Numbered from the stretch's first letter, positions 25,964 to 34,364 are shown. The stretch is DNA of 64,000 bases from Brachybacterium aquaticum (GCF_014204755.1 NZ_JACHLZ010000001.1:1922001-1986000), one strand, 5' to 3'. The notes: a model not told the origin generated them from the letters alone. Numbers and translations are program-made.

Positions 25964-27694
25964 TTGACCTCCCCCGAGGAGGAGAGCGGCGCCCCGCAGG
26001 GCGGGGAGCCGGAGGACGCCACCCTGGTGGGCCCCGATGAGGACGACGCCGCCTCGGAGGACGCTGACGCGATCGTGCGACGCCACCGGCGCCGTCGTCG
26101 GCGCGCCCGGGCGCTGCGCCTGACCACCACCGTGGTCGTCGCGGTGCTCGGCGCGATCGTGGGTCTGCTACTCGTGCCCGACACGAAGGTCGACGTCGGC
26201 CCGCTGAGAGCGACCGTGCACTTGCGCCCCTCGCTCTCCTCGGACACGGTGCTGCTGCTGCCGCCGGTCGGGGAGGTCGGCTTCGACACCCACACCGCCC
26301 CGGTGCGGATCGAGGCGCGCGTGCAGGGCGTGGACGTGAAGAAGGCCGAGGCGCTGTTCTACGACAGCTCCGGCCTCGCCGAGCTGCAGCGCACCGCCCC
26401 CGAGGCGATCACCCGCGCCGCCGCGACCAATGCGGTGTGGAACGCGCTGTTCGCCGCCGCGGGCGCGGGCCTCGCCGTGGGGCTCACCTTCCGCCGCGTG
26501 CGCCGCGCCCTCGCCGCCGGCGGCGGGGCGGTCGCGGTGGTCGCCGCCTCCGCCGGCGCGACCGCGGTGACCTTCTCCCCCGCCTCCCTCACCCAGCCGC
26601 GCTTCGAGGGGCTGCTCTCCCAGGCCGCGTACATCGCCGACATCGGCCAGGGCACGGCGATCGACTACGCGAGCTACCGCAGCACCCTCGCGGAGTTCGT
26701 GGGGCAGGTCTCCGCGCTGTACATCGCGGCGGACAACCTCCCCGTGGGGCTGGACCAGGAAAACCTGATCACCGTCCTGCACGTCTCGGACATCCACGAC
26801 AACCCGCAGGCCTACGACGTCATCGAGCAGCTGCACACCCAGTTCGCGATCGATGCCGTGATCGACACCGGCGACATCGTCTCCTGGGGCACCCCGGTGG
26901 AGAACGAGCAGCTGCGCCGCATCGGCACCCTGGACGTGCCCTACGTGTACATCTCCGGCAACCATGACGGCGCCGCGGCCGCGGCCGTCATCGAGGCCCA
27001 GCCCAACGCCACCGTCCTGGACAACGAGGTGGTCGAGATGGCGGGCCTGCGGATCGCCGGGATCGGCGACCCCCGCTTCGCGGCCGACGACGACTCCGAC
27101 GCCGCCGGCGGCTGGCAGGAGGGCAAGGACGCGGTCGCCGCGAGCGCCTACCAGCTCGGCGACACGATCGAGGCCTACGACGACGCCTACCCCGACGCGC
27201 CGGTGGACATCGCTCTGCTCCACGACCCCACCCAGCCCGATGGGCTGCTGGGCCGGGTGCCGCTGGTGCTCTCCGGGCACATGCACACCTCGAACGTGGA
27301 GATGGACGTGGACGGCTCCGGCACCGACTGGTTCACCGTCGGGTCCACCGGCGGCGCCCTCGCCTCCGGCGGGGTCGCGCCCGTGCTGCAGGGCGAGGAC
27401 CCGCTCGAGCTCACCGCGAGGATGCTCTACTTCGACGCCCGGACAGGACACCTGGTCGCGTACGACGACATCACGATGGGCGGGCTGGGGCTCGTGTCCG
27501 TCTCGATCGAGCGCTCCCGGATGCCCGAGGAGCAGCCCGAGCTCGAGATCCCCGCCGATGCCGAGACCCCCGACGGGACGATCCCGCCGGAGCAGGAGGT
27601 GCAGCCCGGCGAGGGCCTGCCCGACGAGGACCGCGTCACCCCCACCGACCCGATCAGCCCGCTGCCGGGTGCGAGCGACGACGGCGAAGGGTGA
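25964..27694 (+). CDS. membrane-anchored metallophosphoesterase
   Basis: 576 residues. The apparent start is TTG 25964, four bases after the DUF3107 stop; no ATG occurs early in the frame, so the exact start is uncertain. A basic stretch (RRHRRRRRRARALR) precedes membrane segment one (~50-70), and two further hydrophobic segments lie at ~165-205. The calcineurin-like phosphoesterase domain has HVSDIHDN (~267), DTGDIV, SGNHDG (~331) and LSGHMHTS (~438): the full set of metal ligands. The C-terminus is Pro/Glu-rich. It is the last core gene before the mobile island. Confidence 0.88.
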   Translation: MTSPEEESGAPQGGEPEDATLVGPDEDDAASEDADAIVRRHRRRRRRARALRLTTTVVVAVLGAIVGLLLVPDTKVDVGPLRATVHLRPSLSSDTVLLLPPVGEVGFDTHTAPVRIEARVQGVDVKKAEALFYDSSGLAELQRTAPEAITRAAATNAVWNALFAAAGAGLAVGLTFRRVRRALAAGGGAVAVVAASAGATAVTFSPASLTQPRFEGLLSQAAYIADIGQGTAIDYASYRSTLAEFVGQVSALYIAADNLPVGLDQENLITVLHVSDIHDNPQAYDVIEQLHTQFAIDAVIDTGDIVSWGTPVENEQLRRIGTLDVPYVYISGNHDGAAAAAVIEAQPNATVLDNEVVEMAGLRIAGIGDPRFAADDDSDAAGGWQEGKDAVAASAYQLGDTIEAYDDAYPDAPVDIALLHDPTQPDGLLGRVPLVLSGHMHTSNVEMDVDGSGTDWFTVGSTGGALASGGVAPVLQGEDPLELTARMLYFDARTGHLVAYDDITMGGLGLVSVSIERSRMPEEQPELEIPADAETPDGTIPPEQEVQPGEGLPDEDRVTPTDPISPLPGASDDGEG

Positions 27695-27730
27695 ACAGGG
27701 CGGGCTGATGCGTCGCAGGATGATGCCTCT

Positions 27731-27871
27731 GATCGCGATCATCACCTGGATCGAACGGACCGACCACCGCCGCCGGTGGCAGGACATCCTGGGCCGATCG
27801 CCCCCCCACCGGGTCCCAGACCGTCATGAACCCGATCGTCAGCCCGGCGGCCTGACCCCAGCTGACACCTA
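27731..27871 (+). pseudogene. IS3-family transposase 3' remnant with its terminal repeat
   Basis: Translation gives IAIITWIERTDHRRRWQ and, in another frame, a C-terminus MNPIVSPAA before a stop. These match the end of the IS3 transposase at 36637 (IAIITWIERTYHRRRRQ ... MNPAVSLAA). It then runs into TGACACCTA (27863-27871), the same end sequence as that element. It is the leftover 3' end of a related IS at the island's left border. Confidence 0.75.
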
Positions 27872-27929
27872 CCTGAATCGCCTGTAAGTGTTCGTGGTGG
27901 CCGGCCCGGGGCTGGCTGGCAGGGTTGGT

Positions 27930-28125
27930 GCTGGTAGCCCGGCGCCCGTCGTGACTCCTGAATCGGCTGACCCCTGCGGGGTGTCATTCCCGGGATCTGT
28001 CCGGCGGGGGCCGGGTGCCGGCGCCAGCCCTGGCCCACCACGATGGCTTGATCAGAAGCATGTCCACCGCCGGGAGCTCGATCTCGGCGGCGTGGCTCAT
28101 TACAGGCCCGCCTCGTAGTGACTCT
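27930..28125 (+). ncRNA. putative bridge RNA of IS110 element A (approximate ends)
   Basis: Stem 27938-27950 with 28003-28015 (11 of 13 paired) encloses a target loop. CTGAATCG (27958-27965) equals the left target at 27873-27880. A mini-hairpin ACCCC-TGC-GGGGT follows. CCCGGGAT (27989-27996) is complementary to the right target ATCCCGGG (29282-29289). A second loop holds AGAAGCAT (28054-28061), equal to the element's right end (29276-29283), and TTACA (28100-28104), complementary to its left end TGTAA. This is the guide layout described for bridge RNAs; transcript ends are inferred. Confidence 0.72.
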
Positions 28126-28184
28126 CATCCTGGGCCGACGCCGGCAACGACGTCCCGTCCCAGCGATTCGAGAGGAACATCGTC

Positions 28185-29267
28185 ATGAACAGTCTGCCTG
28201 CCACCGTAGGGGACTTCTACCGATACGTCGTCGGAGTCGACACCCACGCCGCAACCCACTCCTACGCGATCATCGAGGCTCCGAACGGCGGCCTCATCGA
28301 TCAGAATGTCTTCCCGACCAGCCCTGCAGGGCTGCGACGCGCACGAGAATGGATCGCGCGCCGCACCGAGGGAGACCTCGACGGTGTGCTGATCGCCGTG
28401 GAAGGAACCGGCTCTTACGGGGCAGTTCTCAGCGACGTGCTGCAGCAGGTCGGCTACCGAGTCGTCGAGGCACCGACCCCGCGTCGTGCACGAGCCCGAA
28501 GCAAGACCGACGCCCTCGACGCGCTACTCGCCGCCCGATCGAGTCTCGTCATGCCGTTGACGACGTTGCGAGATCGTCGCACCGGTGACCTGCAGTCGGC
28601 GCTCCAAGTCCTCACCGGTGCCCGCGACCAACAGAACGCCGACAGATTGCGGTGCATCAACGCCCTCACCGCACTCGTGAGAACCCACGACCTTGGAATC
28701 GATGCACGCCGGGCCTTGACCGGAATGCAGATCGCGACGATCGCGAGCTGGCGTCGCCGAGAAGAGACGCTGGGGACAGCAACCGCCCGCGCCGAAGCGA
28801 CACGCCTCGCGAAGCAGATCACGACGCTCGAGAGGGACCTCGCCGAGAACCGTGAACGGATCACTCACCTCGTGGAGACCACAGCTCCCGAGCTGCTGGA
28901 CCTGCCAGGAGTCGGCGCAGTCACCGCAGCCGTGATCTTGACGGTCTGGTCGCACCCCGGCCGAATACGCAACGAGGCCGCATTCGCCATGATCGCAGGA
29001 GTCTGCCCGATCCCGGCCTCCTCGGGTAACACCACGAGGCATCGCCTCAACCGCGGTGGAGACCGACGGCTGAACCGCGCGCTGAACACCATCGTGCTCA
29101 CCAGGATGCGCACCGATCCTGCCACCCGCACCTACATCGAGCGGCGCCAAAGCGAGGGCAAGACATCCAGAGAGATCCGACGCTGCCTCAAGCGCTACAT
29201 CAGCCGCCAGATCTTCCGATCACTCACAGTTGCCCACCCCGTCCCGGACGCCGCCGCCGCGGCTTGA
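28185..29267 (+). CDS. IS110-family transposase (bridge-RNA-guided recombinase), element A
   Basis: 360 residues, ATG 28185. The N-terminal RuvC-like DEDD domain is seen from VVGVDTHAATHSYAII (first Asp), then VEGTGSYGAVLSDVL, and SKTDALDALLAAR with the later acidic residues. The C-terminal Tnp domain has LLDLPGVGAVTAAVIL and the conserved serine region GVCPIPASSGNTTRHRLNRGG. The length is normal and no stops interrupt it. It would act with the RNA encoded just upstream. It differs clearly from element B. Confidence 0.94.
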   Translation: MNSLPATVGDFYRYVVGVDTHAATHSYAIIEAPNGGLIDQNVFPTSPAGLRRAREWIARRTEGDLDGVLIAVEGTGSYGAVLSDVLQQVGYRVVEAPTPRRARARSKTDALDALLAARSSLVMPLTTLRDRRTGDLQSALQVLTGARDQQNADRLRCINALTALVRTHDLGIDARRALTGMQIATIASWRRREETLGTATARAEATRLAKQITTLERDLAENRERITHLVETTAPELLDLPGVGAVTAAVILTVWSHPGRIRNEAAFAMIAGVCPIPASSGNTTRHRLNRGGDRRLNRALNTIVLTRMRTDPATRTYIERRQSEGKTSREIRRCLKRYISRQIFRSLTVAHPVPDAAAAA

Positions 29268-29543
29268 CACAACATAGAAGCATCCCGGGTTTGTTAGAGG
29301 CTCGCAAGTGCCGCGTCGGCGGGTGCCGGCACGGTCTGGTGGTGATGGTAGATGTCCTCCAGCTCGACGGGCGGGATCATGCCGATCTCCCCGTGGAGAC
29401 GTCGGTGGTTGAACCAGTCGATGTACTCAGCGGTCGCGATCTCAAGCTCGTCGATGTTCTTCCAGGGCCCGCGGTTGCGGATCAGCTCGGTCTTGAACAG
29501 CGAGTTGAAGGCCTCGGCCAGGGCGTTGACGCTCCTATAGTTG

Positions 29544-30614
29544 TCAACCCGCGATTTCGCCGGTGCGGGGGTTGACCTTGATGAGGTGGTAGACCTCGCG
29601 GATGACGTAGCGCTTCAGGCAGCGGATGATGTCGCGCTTGCTCTTGCCTTCGGCGGTCCGACGGGCGACGTAGGCGATGGTCGGCTCGTGGAACCTCATC
29701 CGGACGATCACGGTGCGGTAGATCGCGGCGTTCAGCTGCCGATGGCCGCCGTGGTTGATGCGATGTCGACCGCTGGTCATCCCGGAACCGGTCGGGACTG
29801 GGCTGATACCGGCGAGCTTCGCGAATGCGGCTTCGGAGTGGATCCGCTCGGGGTTGTCGCCAGCGACGATCAGGATCTCGGCTGCGGTATCGACGCCGAT
29901 GCCGAACTGCTCCAGCAGCTGGGGTGCGGTGCGAATGACGAGCGCCTCGATCGACGCCCTTAGTTCCTTGGCTTCGCTGTCCAGGTGCTGCCATCTGCGG
30001 GCCAGTGACCGCAGCGCATGGCGGAGAGAGTCTGCGGGCGTCTCGAGGTTGCGAGGGCGCAGCGCTGCGAGGTGTCGGGCGAGCTTGATCGGCGTCATCC
30101 GGTTCGTCTCCCGGCGCAGCGTGTCGTCGGCGTGGACGAGCATCGCCTTCATCGAGATCATCGCGGCGGAGCGGTCGGTCACGGCTGAATCGTGCGCGAT
30201 CTTGAGCTGCCTGATCATCTCGACGCTGCTGTCCGCGGTCTTCGGAATGACCGTCGCGAACCCCGCGAGCACGGAGCGGGCGGCGTTCTCCGCGTCGAGG
30301 GTGTCGGATTTCCCGTTCAGGCGCCGCTGGCGGCGATCAGGGCGTCCTGCTTCGACGACCTTGTGTCCGTGGCGGCGCAGGAACGATGTCAACGTCGCAC
30401 CATAGGAACCGGTGCCCTCGATGCCGAACGCAAGGACCTTGCCGAACGAGTCCGCCCAGGTGAGAAGCTGCTTGAAGCCACCCGTGTCGGTGGGGACGGT
30501 GAGTGTCGCCAGGATGCCGCCGATGGTGTCGAGCACGGCGGCGACATGGATGTGCTTATGGGTGTCGACGCCGATGACGACGTGCCCGGAGTGGACGGTT
30601 TCGAGTGTGCTCAT
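29544..30614 (-). CDS. IS110-family transposase (bridge-RNA-guided recombinase), element B
   Basis: 356 residues, ATG 30612-30614. DEDD motifs: VIGVDTHKHIHVAAVLD, FGIEGTGSYGATLTSFL, and NGKSDTLDAENAARSVL. The C-terminal domain has LEQFGIGVDTAAEILIVAG and KLAGISPVPTGSGMTSGRHR with the catalytic-serine region, ending in CLKRYVIREVYHLIK. Intact. The left end upstream carries the putative bridge RNA. Confidence 0.94.
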   Translation of the reverse strand: MSTLETVHSGHVVIGVDTHKHIHVAAVLDTIGGILATLTVPTDTGGFKQLLTWADSFGKVLAFGIEGTGSYGATLTSFLRRHGHKVVEAGRPDRRQRRLNGKSDTLDAENAARSVLAGFATVIPKTADSSVEMIRQLKIAHDSAVTDRSAAMISMKAMLVHADDTLRRETNRMTPIKLARHLAALRPRNLETPADSLRHALRSLARRWQHLDSEAKELRASIEALVIRTAPQLLEQFGIGVDTAAEILIVAGDNPERIHSEAAFAKLAGISPVPTGSGMTSGRHRINHGGHRQLNAAIYRTVIVRMRFHEPTIAYVARRTAEGKSKRDIIRCLKRYVIREVYHLIKVNPRTGEIAG

Positions 30615-30654
30615 GGTGCCTGTCTCCCTTGACGGTTAGCGTGGTCTCACGCTG

Positions 30655-30830
30655 TCGCCGGCGGGTGGACAGGACTGTCACGGGGACGCTCTCGACATGC
30701 TGCTCCAGGCTCCTATTAGGTCACGCCCGATCCGGCGGCAGCGCTTACTGCGTGCCCAGCCGGGCGGTCGACAGATCAACGCAAAGGCACCACTCGGGCC
30801 AATCGTAAGCAAGGGTCAGACCGCGCCGGC
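30655..30830 (-). ncRNA. putative bridge RNA of IS110 element B (approximate ends)
   Basis: Read on the minus strand, a perfect stem GCGGTC/GACCGC (30819-30824 with 30764-30769) encloses a loop. CTTACGA (plus 30803-30809) equals the left target at 30877-30883. GCGTTGA's complement (plus TCAACGC, 30776-30782) pairs with the right target (29523-29529). Downstream, plus GCTCCTAT (30709-30716) equals the element's right end (29531-29538), and plus CTGTCA (30675-30680) is the complement of its left end TGACAG (30871-30876). All four guide/target relations of an IS110 bridge RNA are met. Confidence 0.75.
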
Positions 30831-31628
30831 CGGGACTCCCCAATCCTCGCGGGACCGGGTAGAAAGAGACTGACAGTCGTAAGAATCGCCGGTCGAGCCG
30901 ACCGAGGCCACGGCCCCAGCCTCGGCGAGGCGCTGGGTGTAGCGGACGGCGACGTACTGGACCCCTTTGTCGCTGTGATGCGTGAGCCCGGAAACGTCGT
31001 GGCCAGCGTGCTCGCGGGTCCAGATCCCCATCTCCAGCGCGTCCAGGGCGAGGTCGGTCCGCAGCGACTTCGACAGCTGCCAGCCAACCACGCGGCGGGA
31101 GAACACGTCGATGATGAACGCGGCATAGACCCAGCCCGCGAACGTGCGGCGGTAGGTGATGTCGGCGACCCAGAGCTGGTTCGGGGCCGTCGCGGTGAAG
31201 TTGCGTTCAACCAGGTCAGGACGTGTGTCTAGGCCGTCGCCTGGGCGCGTGGTCCGAGGGCCTCTCTCTCGGCTGATGCCGCGCAGAGCTTCGGCTCTCG
31301 TCAGCCGTTCCACGGTGCAGCGCGCGACTGAGACGCCTTCCCGGCGCAGCTGAGCGTGGAGCTTCTTCGCGCCGTAGACCCCGAAGTTCTTCGCGTGCAC
31401 GCGCCGGATCTGCACGAGCAGTTCCTCGTCCCGCAGCGTCCGCTTCGAGGGTGGTCGGGTCTTGAAGGCGTAGTAGGTGCTCGGCGCGATCTGGGTGCCC
31501 GCTGCGGTGAGCGTGCGGCAGATCGGCCAGGCGCCGAACTCGTGCTTGTGCTGGTCGATGAACTTCACGATCAACGCTGTGGGCGGTCGAGCTCCGCTGC
31601 GAAAAAAGCCGAGGCCGACCTGAGGATC

Positions 31629-32862
31629 GGCGGATTCAAGCGGTCAGTGCAACGAGTCCTGTGAGATGAGGCAGTCACTGATCACAGGAGGATCCGGATG
31701 CAGGGCAGGCACGGTCATCTCAGCCGGGAGCAGAAGCAGCTCGGGCTCAGGCTGCACGGGAAGGGCTGGCGGCTGGTCGACATCGCGAAAGAGATCGGCT
31801 GCAGCGCGCCGATGGTCGGCATCATGGCCCGCACCGGCAGGCACCTTGACGCCAGGCCGTTCGGCTGGGAGCCACGGCAGGGCTGTCTGACGATCCACGA
31901 GCGCGAGCAGATCCTGCTGGGGATCAATCGTGGCGATACCTTCACCGCGATCGCCGAGCAGCTGGGGCGTGCGGTGTCGACCGTCAGCCGTGAGGTGAAG
32001 CGCGGCGGGGGTCGCTGCGGCTACTCGGCGTGGCGTGGTCATGAACGTGCCCGCGAGCAGGCGCGTCGACCGAAGCCGTTCAAGCTTGCGTCGGGCCGGC
32101 TGCTCGAGGAGGTCGCCAGCCGGCTGGAGCAACTGTGGTCACCTGAGGAGATCGCGGCGCGCCTACGGTTGGATCACGCCGACGACCCGGAGATGCGCGT
32201 GAGCCACGAGACGATCTACCAGTCGCTGTTCGTGCAGGGCCGAGGCGAACTGCGCCGTGAGCTGGCGCGGTGCCTGCGGTCCGGAAGAGCGGCCCGCAAG
32301 CCCCGCCGAACCACGGACGGTCGCGGCCGCATCCCCGGCATGGTCATGCTCAGCGAACGCCCCGCAGAAGCCGACGACCGCGCCGTGCCAGGCCACTGGG
32401 AAGGTGATCTCATCCTCGGCGAGGGCAGCCGCAGCGCCGTCGGCACGCTCGTTGAGCGCTCGACGCGAATGACACTGCTGCTGCACCTGCCCGACGGCAA
32501 GAGCGCCGAGCAGGTCGAGGCCGCGATGCGCGCCGCAATCAGCAAGCTGCCGCCCTCGTTGATCCGAACGATCACCTGGGACCAAGGCGCGGAGATGTCC
32601 AAGCACGCCGCGTTCACCATCGCCACAGGAATCCCGATCTACTTCTGCGATCCCCACTCGCCCTGGCAGCGGGGGAGCAACGAGAACACCAACGGCCTGC
32701 TGCGCCAGTACCTGCCCAAAGGCACCGACCTGAGCGTCGTCAGCCGCGAGAAGTTGGACGCGATCCAGGACAGCCTCAACGGACGCCCCCGCAAGACACT
32801 GGGCTATCTGACACCATCAGAGAAGCTCGCAGAGTTCCTTGCGCCCACCGCTTGAATCCGCC
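31629..32862 (+). mobile_element. IS30-family element, copy 1 (inside IS3 copy 1)
   Basis: 1234 bp with inverted ends GGCGGATTCAAGCGGT. The IS3 sequence AACGC-GAT-CCTCAGG (minus strand) is split, with GAT duplicated (plus ATC at 31626-31628 and 32863-32865): a 3-bp target duplication. A near-identical copy sits at the same site of the other IS3 copy (59486-60719). Confidence 0.93.
31698..32855 (+). CDS. IS30-family transposase, copy 1
   Basis: 385 residues, ATG 31698 with AGGAGGA upstream. An N-terminal helix-turn-helix pair (LVDIAKEIGCSAPMVGIMA; FTAIAEQLGRAVSTVSREVKRGG) binds the ends. The catalytic DDE domain has GHWEGDLILG (first Asp), TITWDQGAEM (second Asp) and SPWQRGSNENTNGLLRQYLPKGTD (Glu). 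The stop codon lies within the right terminal repeat. It differs from copy 2 at very few positions (for example DDRAVPG here, DDRGVPG there). Confidence 0.96.
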   Translation: MQGRHGHLSREQKQLGLRLHGKGWRLVDIAKEIGCSAPMVGIMARTGRHLDARPFGWEPRQGCLTIHEREQILLGINRGDTFTAIAEQLGRAVSTVSREVKRGGGRCGYSAWRGHERAREQARRPKPFKLASGRLLEEVASRLEQLWSPEEIAARLRLDHADDPEMRVSHETIYQSLFVQGRGELRRELARCLRSGRAARKPRRTTDGRGRIPGMVMLSERPAEADDRAVPGHWEGDLILGEGSRSAVGTLVERSTRMTLLLHLPDGKSAEQVEAAMRAAISKLPPSLIRTITWDQGAEMSKHAAFTIATGIPIYFCDPHSPWQRGSNENTNGLLRQYLPKGTDLSVVSREKLDAIQDSLNGRPRKTLGYLTPSEKLAEFLAPTA

Positions 32863-33134
32863 ATCGCGTTAGCCCGGCGCAGCTCGCGCACTTCCTTCTC
32901 CAACTCAGCGAGCCGCTCAGCGTCGCTGGTCGTGGTCCCGGGTCGGTGCGCCTCGTCGATCTCGGCCTGCACGACCCAGTTCCTCAAAGTCTCGGGATTG
33001 ATCCCGAGCTGCTCACCCACACGACGGAACGTTCCAGACTTCGTCTCTGGATCCCGTCGCGCGTCCACGGCCATCCTCGTGGCCCTCTCCCGAAGCTCGT
33101 CGGGGTACTTCCTCGGTGCTGCCATGCTCCTCAT
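32863..33134 (-). pseudogene. IS3-family OrfA (copy 1), truncated by the IS30 insertion
   Basis: Reads MRSMAAPRKYPDELRERA with an HTH (FRRVGEQLGINPETLRNWV) and a leucine-zipper-like coiled coil (LAELEKEVRELRRANA). It is cut at ANA by the IS30 end, and the last ~15 residues read are IS30 sequence. The missing part (ILRSASAFFAAELDRP) is on the far side of the IS30. Confidence 0.88.
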
Positions 33135-33177
33135 CCTCCCGTGGATTCAGAGCCTCCACCAGAACCGGGGCGATTCA

Positions 33178-33507
33178 GATGTGCGCAAAGTGGAGCAGTT
33201 CCGTGCGAGGTTCGCGTCTGGGCGGGATGGACGCAACGCGGTGGTCCACTCGCGCTGGGTCTTTGGTGCCCAGCCATCGGATCCAGAGATCATCCTCGGG
33301 ATCAGGTACAAGATCATGAAGAAGCCGGCCGGGGAGGTCGCGACACTCTCCATCCAGGACGTTCCCGACAGCGAGCGAGAGCAGATCTACGTGGAGCACA
33401 CGCTTTCTTCGCTCAAGCGTCTGCTGCGTCGCGATGTGGGAACGATGCAGATCGGCCAGCAGGCGTACACCGAGGTAATGATGACCTGGGCTGCCGGGCA
33501 GCTGTGA
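33178..33507 (+). pseudogene. 3' fragment of an unknown gene, cut by IS3 copy 1
   Basis: An open frame begins exactly at the IS3 end and runs 109 residues (DVRKVEQFRARFASGRDGRN ... MMTWAAGQL) to a stop. Codon use is coding-like, but there is no start and no recognisable family. It is probably the C-terminal part of a gene whose 5' end was lost when the IS3 inserted or recombined. Confidence 0.6.
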
Positions 33508-33620
33508 GCTGAAGTTGATCGTTCCTGATCTCCTGCCCGCCGCGTGCACTTGCAGAGGTCGTTGACGGCTGAGCTCCTAACCATCTCCTGTGATCATCGG
33601 CTCGCGTATGTCCCGCGTCA

Positions 33621-34190
33621 TCAGCTGGCTTCCTGCTCGTCTGCGGTTAGCGCCGAATGCACCGTCCCGACTGAGACTCCAACAGCCGAGGCGATCGCCC
33701 TGATCGACTCGCCCTTTTCGCGCCGGGACATGATGACCGCGCGCTTGTCGTCGTCGAGCACCCGGGGGCGGCCGCCGATCCTGCCGCGCTTGCGCGCTGC
33801 TTCGAGCCCGTTCTTGGTCTTGCGCACGATGTCGCGGCGGCGGTCTTCTGCGAGCGCCATGGCCATGTCCAGGACGAAGCTCCGCTCGGTGTGCTCGCCC
33901 TTGGCGATTCCCTCGATGACCTTGACCGCGATTCCGCGTTCGAACAAGTCCGTGAGAACAACCAGCCCCTCGATCAGGTTTCGGCCGAGGCGATCCACCT
34001 CTTGGACGGCGAGCATGTCGCCCTCGCGCATGTAGTCGATCGCGGCGCTCAGGCCTGGCCGGTTCTCCACCTTCAAGCTGCCGCTGACCTTCTCCTCGAA
34101 GACCTTGACGCAGATCGGGTCCAGCGCGTCATGTTGCCGCGCGGTGTCCTGGCCCTTCGTGCTGACTCGCACCAATCCCACTAGTGCCAT
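33621..34190 (-). CDS. serine recombinase of the resolvase/invertase family
   Basis: 189 residues, ATG 34188-34190. The catalytic Ser is in LVGLVRVSTKGQD; LAVQEVDRLGRNLIEGL holds the conserved Asp/Arg pair, and the long E helix spans FVLDMAMALAEDRRRDIVRKTKNGL. The C-terminal Hin-like HTH is IRAIASAVGVSVGTVHSAL. The size equals that of Tn3-type resolvases and Pin/Hin invertases. An AT-rich inverted repeat just upstream (34214-34250) may be its site. No tnpA of the Tn3 type is in the window. Confidence 0.92.
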   Translation of the reverse strand: MALVGLVRVSTKGQDTARQHDALDPICVKVFEEKVSGSLKVENRPGLSAAIDYMREGDMLAVQEVDRLGRNLIEGLVVLTDLFERGIAVKVIEGIAKGEHTERSFVLDMAMALAEDRRRDIVRKTKNGLEAARKRGRIGGRPRVLDDDKRAVIMSRREKGESIRAIASAVGVSVGTVHSALTADEQEAS

Positions 34191-34213
34191 GGCTTGCTCC
34201 GTTCATCAAACGT

Positions 34214-34250
34214 GTTCAATTGCCTTTCTCAATAGTACCTGTTGTTGAAC
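34214..34250. other. possible recombination (res-like) site
   Basis: GTTCAAT (34214-34220) and GTTGAAC (34244-34250) form an inverted pair across an AT-rich 23-bp centre, directly upstream of the serine recombinase. The size and position fit a resolvase subsite, but no matching partner site was found. Confidence 0.35.
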
Positions 34251-34364
34251 GAGTTTTTGAATCAACTGAGCCACGAAACACCGTGTCCGTGGGCACCCTT
34301 CAGATGTTCGTCTGATCGACCGTTTTCTGAACAGGCCGGATGCGCGCCCCAGTATCCTCGGAGC

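Larger units (their letters stand above)
27883..29284 (+). mobile_element. IS110-family element A, inserted in the end of IS3 copy 1
   Basis: ~1.4 kb. The intact IS3 end in copy 2 reads TGAATCGCCCCGGGTTTG; here TGAATCGCC is at 27874-27882 and CCGGGTTTG resumes at 29285, so the borders are set to within about 2 bp. There are no inverted ends and no target duplication, as usual for IS110. A ~300-nt non-coding left end precedes the transposase and only ~17 nt follow it, the layout of the IS110 group that encodes its bridge RNA upstream. Confidence 0.85.
29530..30876 (-). mobile_element. IS110-family element B, inserted in the IS3 copy 1 transposase gene
   Basis: Comparison with the intact IS3 OrfB places the insertion between GCGTTGA (29523-29529) and TCGTAAGAATCGCC (from 30877). 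Size ~1.35 kb: ~260 nt non-coding left end, transposase, ~14 nt right end. No inverted ends. It is a different lineage from element A, with its own target. Confidence 0.82.
29294..31574 (-). pseudogene. IS3-family OrfB transposase (copy 1), split by IS110 element B
   Basis: The N-terminal part (30877-31574) runs from MIVKFIDQHKHEFGAWP to SVGSTGDSY and includes DDE-domain blocks WVADITYRR and THHSDKGVQY. The C-terminal part (29294-29529) resumes with NALAEAFNSLFK and ends AALASL-stop. The intact homologue at 58499-59431 reads through the junction. An A-run (GAAAAAAG, plus strand) at ~31601 is the usual OrfA/OrfB -1 frameshift site. Confidence 0.9.
27874..33177 (-). mobile_element. IS3-family element, copy 1, carrying three nested IS insertions
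   Basis: The left end TGAATCGCC begins at 27874 and continues as CCGGGTTTGTTAGAGG at ~29285 after an IS110 insertion. The right end is ...CCGGGGCGATTCA, ending at 33177. Removing two IS110 elements (27883-29284, 29530-30876) and one IS30 (31629-32862 plus a 3-bp duplication) leaves ~1.32 kb, the same size as copy 2 at 58481-61033. No target duplication is visible (TACC left, GATG right), suggesting later recombination. Confidence 0.82.

Noticed and set aside
29531..30716. GCTCCTAT at both 29531 and 30709 as a target duplication defining a shorter IS110-B
   Set aside because: Comparison with the intact IS3 puts the right border at ~30876; the inner copy falls where a bridge RNA donor guide is expected.
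32163..32657. Antisense frames within the IS30 copies (also 60020-60514)
   Set aside because: Shadows of the transposase reading frame; no independent signals.
33621..34250. Complete Tn3-family transposon
   Set aside because: Only a resolvase-like gene and a possible site are present; no Tn3 transposase or 38-bp ends were found.
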